64,000 nt of DNA from Austropuccinia psidii (Eukaryota > Basidiomycota > Pucciniomycetes > Pucciniales > Sphaerophragmiaceae): contig JALGQZ010000015.1 in NCBI GenBank assembly GCA_023105745.1, forward strand, positions 21,649,499-21,713,498. Reading direction: 5' to 3'. The notes below the pieces were generated by a model. The model ran no database searches. It saw only the letters and a list, made by a program, of their open reading frames with translations, and was not told the DNA's origin. Made by a program: the position numbers and the translations under genes. Below are positions 1 to 12,979 of this stretch, piece after piece (position 1 is the first letter of the stretch; the number at the start of each line of letters is the position of its first letter).

Positions 1-348
1 TGATATATGATCTGTATCAATTCATCATCAACTCTCTCAAAAAATATATATCATTTCATGCTTTGAAAAATTAACACAATTAACTGTAGATCGTATCACA
101 CTACAGTTTAAAAAATTTACCGCCACGATCATGATGATGTTTTTTCCTCTACAGCTGGATCTTTCCTTCGGTATTCTCTCTATACATAATATGTTGACCC
201 TTCAGTTAGGAAAACCGAACTCTCCCCTTTTTTTAATTAAATCTTCTCTGATCCATCCCCCCTACAAAAACAAAAGATTTGAACAAGTTATTTGAAAAAT
301 ATTAACATTATATTAATTTTTCTTTCAACAAAAAAAACCATCAAAAAG
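1..348. other. Upstream of the first recognisable exon; probable intron or unassigned exon
   Basis: No reading frame here could be tied to the N-terminal half of a Sec7 domain, although the gene that follows must have more coding sequence upstream. A pyrimidine-rich stretch followed by AG at 347-348 fits a 3' splice site. Most of the segment is therefore likely intron, with the missing exons here or left of the window. Confidence 0.4.
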
Positions 349-587
349 CTCAAACGAATATTATCAATCAGTCTTATTACAATTTATGACTTTATTCGAG
401 TTTGGTCATGATCCAATTGATTTGGCTTTAAGAAAATTCTTAATGATCGTGTACTTGCCAAAAGAAACTCAAGAGATTGATAGAGTAATAGAAAATTTTT
501 CTAAACGTTATTTAGATTGTAATCCAAAATTATTCAATTCACATGGTTAGTGCTTTTTACCAATATAAATTTCATATTATACGAAAT

Positions 588-626
<39 letters not shown>

Positions 627-3600
627 AAGCAACATAATAATCTCTTCCTTTTCTTTTTACCCTAAAGACCAAGTTTATCTTTTAGCATTTTCAATAATCA
701 TGTTACATACAGATTGGTTTAATAAATCAAATAAATCAAAAATGACTAGATCGGACTATGTAAAAAACACAAAAATGGATGGTATACCAAATGAAATTTT
801 AGAAGTAAGTTTTTTATTTATTTGAAAAGCCAAAAACTAAGTAGTACCAGAAGAAAACTGACTGCTTTTTACATATACGTCTATAATAGTATATTTATGA
901 TAATGTTACTTATTCTCAATTCATTTTTGTCGATCATGATAAAGCGGTTGCTAGCCAAAAACTAGAAAATAGTAATGGCTTTGGTTGGTTTCTTTTTTTT
1001 TTTTTTTGTAAAAAAGTTTGATTTCAATTCTTTCTTAATTGGCTTAAAACGTCTTAATAAATTTTAGGAATCAGTTTAGGGACCAATTCCAATGGAAAGG
1101 ATAAAGCAAAATTGGATCCATATCAATTAATTTCACAAGGCTTAACTCATGAATTGAGACCTGATATTGAATCAGTCATTCCAAGTCGAAATCCTTATAG
1201 TTTTACTGGTTCGATTCATTCGCTTGATTTCAATCGATTAAGGAATTCATTTGGCTTTGATTCAGTTGCTATTCAAGTCATTAATCCAATCTCAACCAAA
1301 TCCAATTCTGCTATCAAACAATTAGTTTCTGAAATCATTTTAATCAATAAAACTTCAAACGGTGAATTAACAGCAGCAGGTGACAGTAATGCTAGATTAG
1401 AATCAGGCGGTGATGACCAAAGCTTAAGATCTGTTAATGATCTCCGAATGACTTGGGAACCTGAAAATAACCGAAACGAAGAAGGTGCGCTATGTCTAAA
1501 AGCCGTCAAGGTAGGTTTAGTTTACAGAAAAGACGAAGGGGATGGGTTAATTAAAAACGTCACAAAAAAATGGAAAGCGTCTTGTACCCTTTTAACAGCT
1601 GGTCAATTAATTTTCATGGTGCGTTGCAAATTAATTAATTTCTATTAAATTTTCCCTTTCATTTAAGCTATCTTATCTTTTAAAAAACTTTAGAAAGATC
1701 TTCGATTAGTCAAAGAACTTCAAGAAAGTTTACATCAGGCTAGCATTAGAAATCAACAAAATCCATCGGATAGATCAGTTGTTAGAATTACTGGATTAAA
1801 ACCAGATTCAGTTTTTTCGTTGGAAGATGCAATTGCGCTAATGGACTCGTTAGTTTTTATCAATCTTTTCGGCCAAAGGTATCGAAATTAATTTTTATAT
1901 TTTTTATTTGATTAATCAGAACCTACAAGAGGAGACCGTTTACATTTAGATTAATTTTATCCAAAGAACATAATTTTTTGATGGGCGTTGAAAATGAAGC
2001 CGATATGAACTCATGGATAAGTCAGTAGAAGTAGTACACTTGATTTGATTTATCTATTATTTTTTTTTTGGAACTCAACTTGTTTTGTTCTACTTTAGCC
2101 CATATCAATTATGCCGCGGCCTATAAAACCAATCGACTTTCTTTTAGGCATCAATTTTTTTTTGGTGGTGATGGTAGTCAGACAAAGACATCGATGTCAA
2201 ATTCAACAAATATGAGTCACATCAAAAGCTTAACTGATGGGCAACAAATTATTTCAGAAAAATTAAATTCTGGTGGCTCTTATACACCCTTTCAAGAAAG
2301 TTCTTTATTCGATACAGAATCATCGAGATTTCAATCATCATCAGAACGATCATCTCAAAGAATAAATGCTAAGAATCAGTTCAGGGTTAGCGGCTCAACA
2401 GGTGGTAGAACAAGTAGTCCACCCAACTCAAGGAGACATTCCAGAGATGATCAAACCTCGTTGGCAAGTAATATAAATTTGGAAAATGCCAAGGTATACT
2501 AAAATTTAATGACGCTCTTGAGTGATCAATAATTCATTAGGCTAATCAAATTATTTGTGTAGAAAAAACTTCTTAAGTTAGATTCACAAATTCTTACAGC
2601 AAAGAATGATTTAAATGAAGATTTACGCTTGGCTAGAAACTTGGCCGTACTAACCCCATTTCAACTTTCAACTCGAGCTAGATTGCAACAGGCAATCATA
2701 CCAGTTGCTGATCGGATTCGAACTTCGAGATACGCTTTGTCCAAATTGCTTTGTTACCGAGAAATCTTGATTCGCGATTTTCCTTTGAAACCAATAAGGA
2801 GTCGGCAAAATACATTAAATCAACAAGTTGGGCTTGAAAAATCTCCTAGCAACGATGAGAATAACAAAGCCGGTTTAGCAAGTCGGATAGAAGCTGTCGA
2901 AGAAAAAAAATTAAAAATTGAAGTTAGTGATCTAAGGGAACCATTAATTGAGGCTTCCAATATCAATGAAACTGTGCCAAGGCTAGACAAAGATATGATT
3001 AACTTGCAGGAAGCCGCCTTACCGATTGAGTTGAAAGAAAAATTAGAAGAAACCCCTGGAAACCCATTAAAGGGAAAGCTTGAAAAATATCAAGTTGAAA
3101 GGAAAGAGGGGTCTCAAATCAATAAAAAAACGTCTGTAAAAGTAAGTTGTATGCGATCGAATCAAATGAGGAAAATTATATCATTTGATGCGAAAAAAGA
3201 AAAAGATTCTCATTATAATTCAAACACCAATCTGTTTCAGGCTGATGATGGCTGTCAAGTTCTGGAGAATCAATCCAAAGAATGTAGAGGCTATTATACG
3301 GAGTTAGCTAATTATCGACGATCGTCGTCTGCAAGCAAAACATCCAAGGCGGAGCTGTTATCAGAACCAATTGTTGAAAGATTTGGATTTAAGTTGCGAG
3401 GTCGAAGATTGTCGGGACCAGTGTTGATGACGGAAATAGGGGCGGAACTCAAGCAAAGAAGGGAGTCGCCTAGGAGAAATTCTATAACAGATTTAATGGA
3501 AGGTAGTTCAAAGTTTTTATCAAACTTAGGACTCAATTCAACCAAGCACCCAGAGGGTGTTCAAAGGTCAACTTCAGGTTTTATGAAGGCTATCAAGCAG

Positions 3601-4173
3601 CATAGCTTGACTGATTTCAAGATGACAAATTATAATCCCGAGTGCGAAGCCGACTTGAGTGATGAGAAAAGGGCAAAGGGGGACAAAAAGGGCTCAATGA
3701 TGGGTTCTTTGACAGGATGTTCTATTGGTTATAGTCGTGGTCTTGGGCTGGGTGAGAGCGATTTAAGGGCAACACCAACGGAAGGATGGCACGAAGGTGG
3801 TGGTAGGGAAGAAAACCTCATAAATAATAACGGCGGATTAAAAGGATTAAGGTTTCCAAAAGTGTTAAGGAGACCAACGACTTCGGTTGCATCAAACTCT
3901 ACACATCAGCAATCGATAGGTTCTCCAAATAGTAGTGGTAATACCTTAAGCAAGAAAACTTTCAAAGCGATTGGAGCAAAAAGCTCAACAAGTCAAAGTA
4001 ATCAAAGTGACTCATCGAATATTATTAAATCTTTAAATCATTCAAAAAGAACATCGCCCATAACTCCAATTTCACCTTCTTTCACAAGTAATTCAACCCA
4101 GCAACCATATCATAGTAATGGAAATCCTTCTATTCAGAATAAAAGGTTTACTCAAGCATGGGGGTTACCTTAA
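349..4173 (+). CDS. Sec7-PH domain Arf guanine nucleotide exchange factor (3' part; 5' end not seen)
   Basis: Spliced gene; I read exons 349-545, 668-804, 890-983, 1068-1618, 1694-1878, 1920-2020, 2099-2493 and 2563-4173. The joined length keeps one open frame of about 1089 residues to TAA at 4171. Residues 1-140 are the C-terminal half of a Sec7 domain, with ALRKFL, LPKETQEIDR, YVL-like VYLLAFSIIMLHTD and YIYDNVTYSQF. The Glu of LPKE (464-466) matches the catalytic glutamic finger that displaces Mg-GDP from Arf. About residues 280-434 form a PH domain. A helical segment ending in CYREIL follows, then a Ser/Asn-rich disordered tail of about 450 residues. This order matches the fungal Sec7-PH (EFA6/Yel1-like) class, which acts at the plasma membrane on Arf GTPases. 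The Sec7 N-terminal helices lie upstream, so the start is unknown. Exon boundaries are by eye. Confidence 0.85.
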
Positions 4174-5345
4174 TTATTTTTTGCTTCCATTTAGTTTTTA
4201 TTTTTTTTCAAAGGGCCGATTCTTTATGTTGACAAAATAATAATAATTAAAAGTGCTTTCTTCATTTGATTCACTATATATAAATATATATCAGAAAAAT
4301 ATTATATTATAATCAAGTTTGATTCTTATGTTTTAAAAGATTGATTGATTTCACTCATTCTTATTTGTGGGTTTCCCATGATTGCCATTAATAGTCGTTT
4401 TTTTTTGGTTTTCCAGAGTTAGAATCCAATTAACATTTTGTAATTTTATCAAAAGCGAAATTAACAATGCTTGTTTTCATACATCATTTTTATTTATTAC
4501 AGCCACAAAAAGTAACTTCATACTAATGAGTATGGACGCAACTGTTTTTTTTGACAAATGAAATCTTTGAAAAGGAAAATAAAGAAATTGCACAACGTGT
4601 TGAACACTATGATAGCAGTTAATTTGTGCCAACTTTGTGTTCTGACACTCATGGATTACTTGGTAAATGTAACACGTTTATTGTCCCTTGACATTATCTT
4701 TTCCACAACAGCAACTACTTGTTAAATATTCTTCTATTTAACGAGTTTTGGTAGAAATTGTCAAAACCCAATCAAACCTCTCGGTGAACAAGTTGAATGA
4801 ATTGTAATAGTTTTAAGGAGTTTTTTGATAAATCTTGCCAAAAAAAAAACAAATAAACCAATAAATTATAATAACTCATTATAATGTTTTTAAACTTTTT
4901 TTTTAAAGAAAAATAAAAAATAAATACGGATAATTTTTTTTTTTTAAAAAAAAAAGGACACCTATTATATATAAAATAATTTTTTTTTTTTAAGAAAAAT
5001 TATTAATGAATAATTTAATTTTATTATTATTATTATTATTATTTTTATTGGGTATTAATAAAATTTATTATTAAACTTTTAATAAATAAAAATAATATAA
5101 TAAGAAATTAAAAAAAAAACAAAAAGAATTTTTTTTTTTTTTTTTTTTATTTAATTTATTTATTTATTTATTTATGGTCAAAAACATAAATTAATTAATT
5201 TATTTATTTTTCTCAACATTTAAATAAAGGATTTCAAGATCAAAAGGTCAATTAGTAAATTGAGTAAAACTTTTACTTTTAACTTACTTGCCATAAGTAA
5301 AATCTTTCTTTTGATGTGATATGATTTGATATATTTATTAATCTT

Positions 5346-5407
5346 TTTTTATTTATCTCTTTATTTATCTCTATCTATCTCTATCTATCTCTATCTATCT
5401 CTATCTC
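5346..5407. repeat. CTATCTATCT-type microsatellite
   Basis: About six imperfect copies of a 10-base unit built from CTAT and CTCT steps, ending just before CAAAAATG. Confidence 0.8.
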
Positions 5408-5854
5408 AAAAATGAAATAATAATAATAATAATAATAATTTTAATAATTTTATTCATTTTATTTAATTATACACTATATTAAATTGATATAATTAAAATA
5501 CCTTATAAGTCTTTTTGAAGTTTAAAAGATAATTTATTAAATTTTTTAAAAAAAAATTTTAACAAAAATTTATAAAAAATTTTAATAAATCTTAAGTCCT
5601 TATGAATTATATTTTTTTTTTTATTAAATTTTTAACAAATTTTAATGAAAAATTTGTTTTTTTTTTTATCTTTTTTAAAATCCATGTTTAAAGAAAAAAA
5701 AAAAAAGAAAAAAAAGTTTAAATTTTTCTCTAATTTAATTTGAAAAGATAAATATATATATATATATACATTTCAAAAGGAAAAAAAAAAAAAAAAAACT
5801 AAAACCAAAAAAATTATCAAAGGGGATAAATAAATAAATAAATCTAAATTTAAT

Positions 5855-5860
<6 letters not shown>

Positions 5861-5895
<35 letters not shown>
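5861..5895. repeat. Poly(A) tract of 35
   Basis: Uninterrupted run of A in intergenic DNA; length is prone to sequencing error. Confidence 0.9.
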
Positions 5896-5897
<2 letters not shown>

Positions 5898-6073
5898 AAG
5901 AATTTAAATTGATATTATATAAAAATTTTTAAAAAAAATAATAATATAATTAATTTTAAAGATTAAATTAATTTTTATTTGTTTTATAATTAATAAATTA
6001 ATTTGATTAAATTAAAAAAAAACAAAAACAGAATTTTAATTAAAAGATTATTTTTATCAAAAAAAAAACAAAA

Positions 6074-6075
<2 letters not shown>

Positions 6076-6112
<37 letters not shown>

Positions 6113-6182
6113 TGACAAGAATTTAAAAAATAAAAGTAAAAAAATTCTAAAGAAGGGAAAAATTTGAAAAAAAAAAAAAAAA

Positions 6183-6218
<36 letters not shown>
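6076..6218. repeat. Two poly(T) tracts (6076-6109 and 6186-6218)
   Basis: Runs of 34 and 33 T separated by about 75 bases of A-rich sequence. Simple homopolymers with no sign of a retroposed gene next to them. Confidence 0.85.
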
Positions 6219-6219
<1 letters not shown>

Positions 6220-6766
6220 GAAATGTTAATAAAATAATTAAATATATTTTAAAGAATAAAATTAAAATTATTTTAATTAAAAGACATAGAATTAATTTAA
6301 TTTCATGACTTAAATTTATAAATTGTTAGGTTGAATAATTTAAGATAATCTAACAATAAAAAATTTTTTTAGAATAAATTAAAGGATATTTAAAAGGAAT
6401 TTATATGATTTTAATAATTTAATGAAGGATAATTAATAAAAGGATATTTTAAAGTTGAATTAGATTAAAATTTTCTTTAAATTATTTTTTTCTATTTATT
6501 TTTTGAATTAAATATATTTTTTTTTTTTATAGAACTATTCTTGATAAAGGTTTCAATTTTTATATTTAATTTAAATTTTAATTTTAATAATTTTTTTTTT
6601 CTTTTTTTTTTTTTTTTTTAATTAAATTTAACTTAAAAAAAAAAAAGTGAATTTAAAAATTAAGAAATAATTTCATAATTTATTCAAAAATAAATCTAAA
6701 AAAAATATTATTTTTTTTTAATTAAGAAATTTATCAAAAAAATGGATTGTTTTTTTTTTTTTTTTT

Positions 6767-7755
6767 TTGATAAGATCAGAAACTTTTATAAAAAGGAAAA
6801 AAAAAATTCTTTATGATTTTTTTTTTAATCAAAATAAAAGTGAATTTCAAACTATGAATCAAAACCATAGAACAAGCAAGAGATTCATAAAGTATTATAA
6901 ACATAATACACAAGGAGTGAAATACACACCTTCAAACTTTATTAAGCCAAATAAAGTTACAATAAGGCGAAAAAAAAAAACCAAAAAAAGTTAACTTTTA
7001 AATTTGAAAATATGAAGAAAGAAACCTTCCACTTGTAGAAAGTATCATTATTATTAAAAAACAATAATAATTAACCAAGTTATTGAGGATTTAAACACTT
7101 ACTGAGCATAAAGCTTAATGTTCACCTCTAATCTAAAATTTAGAGTTTGGATCACAGACACCCAAAGCAGAGTATTTTATTGTATCACTCAATGAGGGCT
7201 TTCTGATGGTATCAGCTCCAAGATTGTAATACTACTGGATAAGAATTCAACACAGAGCTACTATTTAAACAACTTGAAAAAAAATACCATTTTTTCACCT
7301 CACATCTAGCTTATATAGTTTTGATTAAAGACATTTCAAATAAAATATTTTATGAAAGTTCAACAATAAAGATACATATAAATTTAATCTTCATTTCTTT
7401 ATCTTACCCAATTTAACAGTTATTGATCTTTTTCTATTAAAAAAAAGAGAAATACTATTTTACAAGAAAGTGAAAATACTTTGAGCTTGTATTAATTTAA
7501 AATAATTTATAAAGATTGGGACATGGGTAGATTTTTTTTTTTTTAAAAAAAAAATCTCACTTTTTAGCTATTTAAATTTTGAAAATTACAATGTCATTAA
7601 GAATTTAAGGCTATAATTCCACACCAATTTGTATCATGGGATACTATCCCATACAATTGAATTATAAGTTGTCAAAGACTAAATAAATATTTTTATCTAT
7701 TTCTTACTTATAAAAAAGGTCTATAAAGATCTACTCTCACCTGTATTGAGTGGTA
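6767..7755. other. Non-coding, no feature recognised
   Basis: The only open frame (6767-6994) is Lys/Asn-rich and reflects base composition. From about 7070 the sequence becomes less AT-biased and resembles repeat DNA, but I could not assign it to a family. Confidence 0.5.
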
Positions 7756-9561
7756 CAGTGCCTTGAAAAATGTAAGGAAACGCTGTATACAAACAAACAT
7801 GCCTATACAATAAAGCTCAGATGTACATGAATAGTCTTTTTTTTGGCTTGCTAACATGCACAAAAGACTAAATGGCTTTGGAAAAAGTAGCAGAATATGT
7901 ATATATATATATTTTGAAGCTAAAACAAAAGCAATTCATATTAACAAAAAAAAACATGAAAAAATAAATTAAGTTATTTTTTTTTTCCAAAATACATTGT
8001 TTTTTTTTTTTTGGTTAAAGATTCTACAATAATTTGATAAATGGAAAATATTGAGTTTTTTTTTCAAAAAAAAAACAAAACAATAATCAGTTTGTTTCAA
8101 TTAAGAGACAGAAATTTGAGCTTACTTTGAGAAAAAAATATTCAGTAGTGAATAGGGCCACCATTTTTGGTCAATTATTTCTTGCATGATTTTTGGAATT
8201 GTCTTTAAAAGGTAATCAAGGTTCTGATCTGGGAGGTCATTAAAGGAATAAGTGATAGTTTCCTGAAGCTTTTCCATTATTTTTGGGCTGGTAAAAAGTT
8301 AAAACTTACAATTTAATCTTCTTCCAAAGGTTTTTCATGTGATTTATATCAGGAGAGTGAGATTGACACTGAGATATGACAAGCCCATTAAATTCAAACC
8401 AATCTTGGATACCTCAAGTGGTGTGAAACACTACCCCATATTCCTTAAGGGTCATTTTTTTGTGTCCAAGAATATATGGGACCTGTTCCATGTTCTCAAT
8501 GAATGTCTCAAGAGCTTTCCAGTAAGAATTTACAACAATGTTGCATTTTGAGAATAACAAGGGGAACTTTTGTGCCTCCAAGAAAATACCCCCAAACCAT
8601 TACCAATCAGTGGCCAGATTGGTGATTCACCACCAATTTCTCAAGGTTGAATTTTTTTAAGCTGTCCTAAAAGAACACACACAATAAGCTTTGGTGCCAA
8701 AATATAATTAAAACCTGTTGATCCAAATAACTAGAGCCCAATTGGTGATCTTCCAGTGTTATAATATCATGAAAGGAAATTAACATTGGAAGTCTTGTAG
8801 CCTGAGGTAAGTATTTTTAGGGGAAATTAAGGACTGATTTCCAAGCTGGTGTATTTTGAATTTGATGGATATTGTGGAGACTTGAGCCATAAGCATATCA
8901 GTAACTTGTGAAGAAGTGAGGCCATGGTGGCAAATAATAATTCTTGATAGCTCTGGAAAATTGAGATTGTTAATCTTTGTAGTAAATCCACTCTTTTCAG
9001 AAGTCTTCAAAGTGCCTCAAAGGTCGAATTTCTGTATTTTTGGTGAACAGTTGATAGAGATACGTTTGATTGGGTTGAAATCACCAAAGAATGTAGTCCT
9101 TCCTTTTGAGTTCTTACAACCTGTGACCTTTGTTAAATATCTAAATAGACTGGCATTTTAAGATTGGAAAAAAGAATTAGTAAAATGAAAAAAGAGATAC
9201 ATTGAGAGAAATTTAAAAACCAAATATTTGTAGATCTTGTAAGAATGATAACAGACAGATAAATATGGTGATTTTTAGAAATTATATAAAAATCCTATAA
9301 TTTTTGAAACAACCATGTTAGAATTCCTCTTGAGTTCTTTCAGGGGAGTTTTCTTGATTTTCAGGAATTTTTTTTTGACATCTTTAAAATATAGAAAAAT
9401 GAAAGCCATAATCCAAAAATTGATTAAGACAAGAAAAGAAAAGAACTTAGAGAAAACTGAGAAGCAGATTTTGAAAAAGCAGAAATAAGTGAGCACATGC
9501 CCCCTGTACAGTATGAAGTGTACCTTTATCAATGTATCTCTGTACTTCTTTCAGGGCACTG
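7756..9561 (-). mobile_element. Tc1/mariner DNA transposon, decayed copy
   Basis: The element starts with CAGTGCCTTGAAA directly after a TA at 7754-7755. It ends with TTTCAGGGCACTG at 9561, the inverted match with few mismatches over about 22 bases. Insertion at TA and a CAGT-type terminus are hallmarks of Tc1/mariner. The right flank is CA rather than TA, a one-base change. The length of about 1.8 kb and the transposase relic inside on the minus strand agree. Confidence 0.75.
8285..9165 (-). pseudogene. Tc1-like transposase pseudogene
   Basis: Minus-strand frames joined across several stops and frameshifts show the order expected of a Tc1-like DDE transposase. First comes a helix-turn-helix-like stretch near 8900, then a WxxVIW block near 8720 where the catalytic Asp of WSDES-like sequence is lost. 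This is followed by FGTKA, a VMVWG-like block near 8600, and finally QDWFEFNG with HSPDIN...NLWKKIK near 8300. That last block corresponds to the family's SPDLNPIEnlW signature. No open frame spans more than about 80 residues, so the copy is dead. Confidence 0.7.
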
Positions 9562-10330
9562 CACTGTGGGAAATTCTGTCATACAATTGAATTATGTGGT
9601 CAAGCCCATTCAATTGATGATCAAGCTTTGATTACTAATAACTTGACTAATCAGATGCCCCCACACATATACTATACAGTTTCTAACATGTAAAAATTAC
9701 CAGAACAATCCTCAAGGGTCTGTAGAAAATTTTCACCTTGTATGGGACAAAAATGGTAACTGGTGGTCCCAAAGCCACATTTATGCTAAATCAAAGGATT
9801 TATCAAGACTGTGGGACCACAATTTCACTACAGGAGTGAAAAACTTTACTCTGTGGTTTTGTGCAGAGGTGAATAACCTCCCACTGTGGGATAAAATAAG
9901 GCAGTACCTTGAGGGCGGAATTATTTGTAAGTCTGTTTTGAATTTCATAATTGTTCAATAAATATGGGTGCTAAGGCATATTAGCTACCCCCCTAAATAA
10001 TACTGAATAGTAATCCTACAGAGAATCACAAAATAAAATGAGATTTGTGGCTTTAACAGATAGAGAAGACTTATCAGTAGTCTCTCAATAAGACCTATCA
10101 ATAAAACTAAAGTCGAAAATATGATTTAAAACTGGAACTTTTGACAAAATAAATACTACTGTTTTATTTTATTTTAACAAGACTAATAAATTTTTTTTTA
10201 TTTTTTGTTGTGTTTTATTTCTTTATTATGATAATTTTTTTAATATTAATACTAATAATAAGACTATGAGATTTAATACTAATAATAATTCTTCAATAAT
10301 TTTTTTTAATAAAATGTTTATATCCCTACT
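9562..10330. other. Non-coding, no feature recognised
   Basis: Mixed-composition DNA without a supported gene. A 14-base match (CATACAATTGAATT) occurs on both sides of the Tc1 element, near 7650 and 9580. This could be part of an older host repeat. Confidence 0.45.
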
Positions 10331-10383
10331 GCTTTCTTGTTAATAATACTATTCTTCTGAGCAAGGATACTAAGCTTTTCACT

Positions 10384-10533
10384 ATGGTTATACTACTATT
10401 CTTCAATAATACTAAGCTACTGAGCTTTCTGCTATGGTTATACTACTATTCTTCAGCAACACTAAGCTACTGAGCTTGTTGCCATGGTAATACTACTATT
10501 ATTCAACAATACTAAGTTACTGAGAAAGCCTAC
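10384..10533. repeat. 50-bp tandem repeat, three copies
   Basis: Units begin ATGGTTATACTACTATT at 10384, 10434 and 10484, exactly 50 bases apart with few differences. A partial diverged copy lies just upstream (about 10335-10383). Confidence 0.85.
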
Positions 10534-10759
10534 TGAGCTTTTAATGACTAAAGAACTACTACTACTCTAGATATCCTGATAGTTCAGCAATGGTTGTGAT
10601 CCTCAATAGTGGGAACTTGTTCCATTGTTTCTGGAAAATGAGGGATAGAAGACCTCTATTTATACCTTTTGGGCCATCATAGAGCTTCTCAAAACAGGGG
10701 ACTTAGAAAAATCATAGTTGAGATGTTTTAGTTGGTGAGACATGTAGTTTTGGTGTAGC

Positions 10760-11140
10760 AATGTGTGTTATGAGAGAATTTTGCTGGTGGAGTTTTTATT
10801 ATAAAAATAATGTGATGTAATTGAGATAATTTGGCTTGTGAGATTTTCCTTTGACAAAGAAAGTGGAGGAAATACAGCCTCTGAAAATTAAAATTTCTTC
10901 TAGTCATATGATATCTTTGAGAGAATTTAGCTGGTGAAATTTTTTCTTTTTTGGTGATTTTGTTATGTGTTTGCTGAGAGAATTTGGCTGGTGGTGGTTT
11001 TTCTATCAAAATCATGTGTTTTAATTGAAATAATTTGGCTTGTGAGAGTTTTTCTTTTGCAAGAAGGGGAGAAAACAGAGCTTCTGACAACTGAAATTTC
11101 TTCTAGTCATATGATATATTTGAGAGAATTAACTGGTGAC
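10760..11140. repeat. Direct duplication of about 200 bp
   Basis: Two copies begin near 10762 and 10964. Both contain GAGAGAATTT..GCTGGTGG, then a segment with ATAATTTGGCTTGTGAG, then AATTTCTTCTAGTCATATGATAT, at roughly 202-base spacing. The GAGAGAATTTTGCTGG core recurs again near 11256. The open frames here on both strands are by-products of the repeat. Confidence 0.75.
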
Positions 11141-11639
11141 ATTATTCTGGAAGTAGAGAAAGTGGGGAAAATACAGAATTTGTTATTAAGTGCACTTCCA
11201 TTATATTTGAAAAGAGGAAGGGAAAGTATTATTTTCAACATTGATATGAAATATTGAGAGAATTTTGCTGGTTGTTTCATTTCATTATTCTGTAATCTAC
11301 AAGCATATATTTCCTTATTTATATCCAATTTGATGTGTATCATTATTACTAAGGAAACATTTTCTCTTGGTAAATGCATTGTAATGGCTTTCATAGCCCT
11401 GAGATATTCCTTTTGATTAGATTGAGGTGGAGGAAATACAGTTCTGATCCTGTGCTAAATATGAATGTAAATAGCTGTATTTAGTTTATCTCCAATGAGC
11501 TGTGTAATTTTGCTATGGATGATGTAATAAGGTGGAGAAATTGGTATCTACTATTTCAATTGAAATTCTTCTGGTTGAAACTTTAGTCTTCTATATTTTC
11601 AAAATTCTTAATTATTCCTTAGGAGTTCTTTTAATTGGA

Positions 11640-12520
11640 TTTATTTACCTAGTTCCAGAGTTCTGAAATTTGATTTCTTTCTCTGGAGTTATTCTAAAAT
11701 TGTACTTTGATCTGCAGAATTATTACACAATCCTATTTCCATATCTGAGATTATTCCACAATTTTATTTTCTTCTCCAGAGTTATTCTGGAATTTGTCTA
11801 TAATTCTACAATCTTCTTTCCATCTCCAAATTTATTCCACATTTTTATTTCCTTCTCTGAAATCATTCTGCAAATTTTCTGTAATTCTGCAATTTTATTT
11901 ACATATTTTAAATCATTCCACAATTTGATTTTCTTCTCCAGAGTTATTCCTAAGTTTTCTTCCATCTCCAGGGTTATTCCAAAATTTTGTTTTGATCTCT
12001 GGAATTATTCCACAAGTTTTTTGTAACTCCACAAACCTATTTCCATTTCCAAAATTATTCCAAAATTTGATTTCCTTCTCTGGAGTTATTCCACAATTTT
12101 CTTTCCATCTCCAGGGCTATTCCGCAATATCTTCCATAGCTCCTCCCAAGTTCCTCAAATATAATCCAATTTCTTCCCCAAAACTCTGCAAATTTATTCC
12201 AATTTCTTCTCCAAAATTCTTTCATTTTATTCTAATTTCTTCTCTTAAATTTCAAAATTTATTCTTGTTTCTAGAACTATTCTGGAATCTGTCTATAGCG
12301 CCACAATTCTATGTCCATCTCTGAAGTTATTCTGCAGTCCTATTTACATATCTAAAATTATTACACCATTTGATTCTCCTCTATGAATTTATTCTGGGAT
12401 TTTTCTATAATTCCCCAATTCTATGTCCATCTCTAAAGTTATTCTGCAGTCCTATCTCCATATCCAAAATTATTTCACCATTTGATTATCTTCTCCAGAG
12501 CTATTCTGGGATTTTTCTAT
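11640..12520. repeat. Degenerate ~33-35-bp minisatellite
   Basis: About 25 diverged copies of a pyrimidine-rich unit, approximated by TTATTCCACAATTT and TTCCTTCTCCAGAG in alternation. Frames translated through it are compositionally biased (Phe, Ile, Ser, Leu) and should not be called genes. Confidence 0.75.
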
Positions 12521-12979
12521 AGTTACACAATACTATGTCCAGATCCATAGTTATTGCACAATATGATTTTGTAATGTTGAGACTGGTATAATTGGTACAA
12601 AATACCACATTCCTCTCTCCATTTAATGATTTCCTCAGCATTCCAGCTGAAAGATTTCCAATATAAATCAGATTCTGTAAGAGTTTTATTTCTTCTTCCT
12701 CTAAGATTGAATCTTCAACTTCACTGTATTCAATAGTCCCCCTCAGAGTTGGAAAATTCCATGACCAACAACACCTTGGTTTTTTATAACCCAATTACCA
12801 ACTTGAATTCTGGGTCTTTTGTAAATATCACACCTCAAAATATGTGGTGTTTCAGCTTAATAAACTCGTTTTTTTGCCCCCAAATTCCATATTTTGTTGA
12901 GAACTTAAATCTAAATTCATTCCTTCTTTTCAATTCATCATGCGCTTCAGCTCACAATTCAAACAGATTTTTTATGATT
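12521..12979. other. Non-coding spacer between minisatellite and Harbinger relic
   Basis: No supported feature. It could hold the 5' non-coding end of the Harbinger element, but I found no terminal inverted repeat. Confidence 0.4.

Larger units (their letters stand above)
4174..6766. other. AT-rich intergenic DNA with homopolymer tracts; no gene seen
   Basis: The segment follows the Sec7-PH stop. It is dominated by A and T runs, (ATT)n and (AT)n. No reading frame above background was seen, nor any RNA gene. The first few hundred bases should contain the 3' UTR of the Sec7-PH gene. Confidence 0.7.

Noticed and set aside
6767..6994. 75-codon Lys/Asn-rich plus-strand frame
   Set aside because: Composition follows the A-rich DNA; no domain, no splice or promoter context.
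10728..11394. Overlapping frames of 95-120 codons on both strands
   Set aside because: They follow the ~200-bp direct duplication, and the repeat explains both frames.
11670..12324. Two frames of 110-118 codons rich in Phe, Ile and Ser
   Set aside because: They translate the pyrimidine-rich minisatellite.
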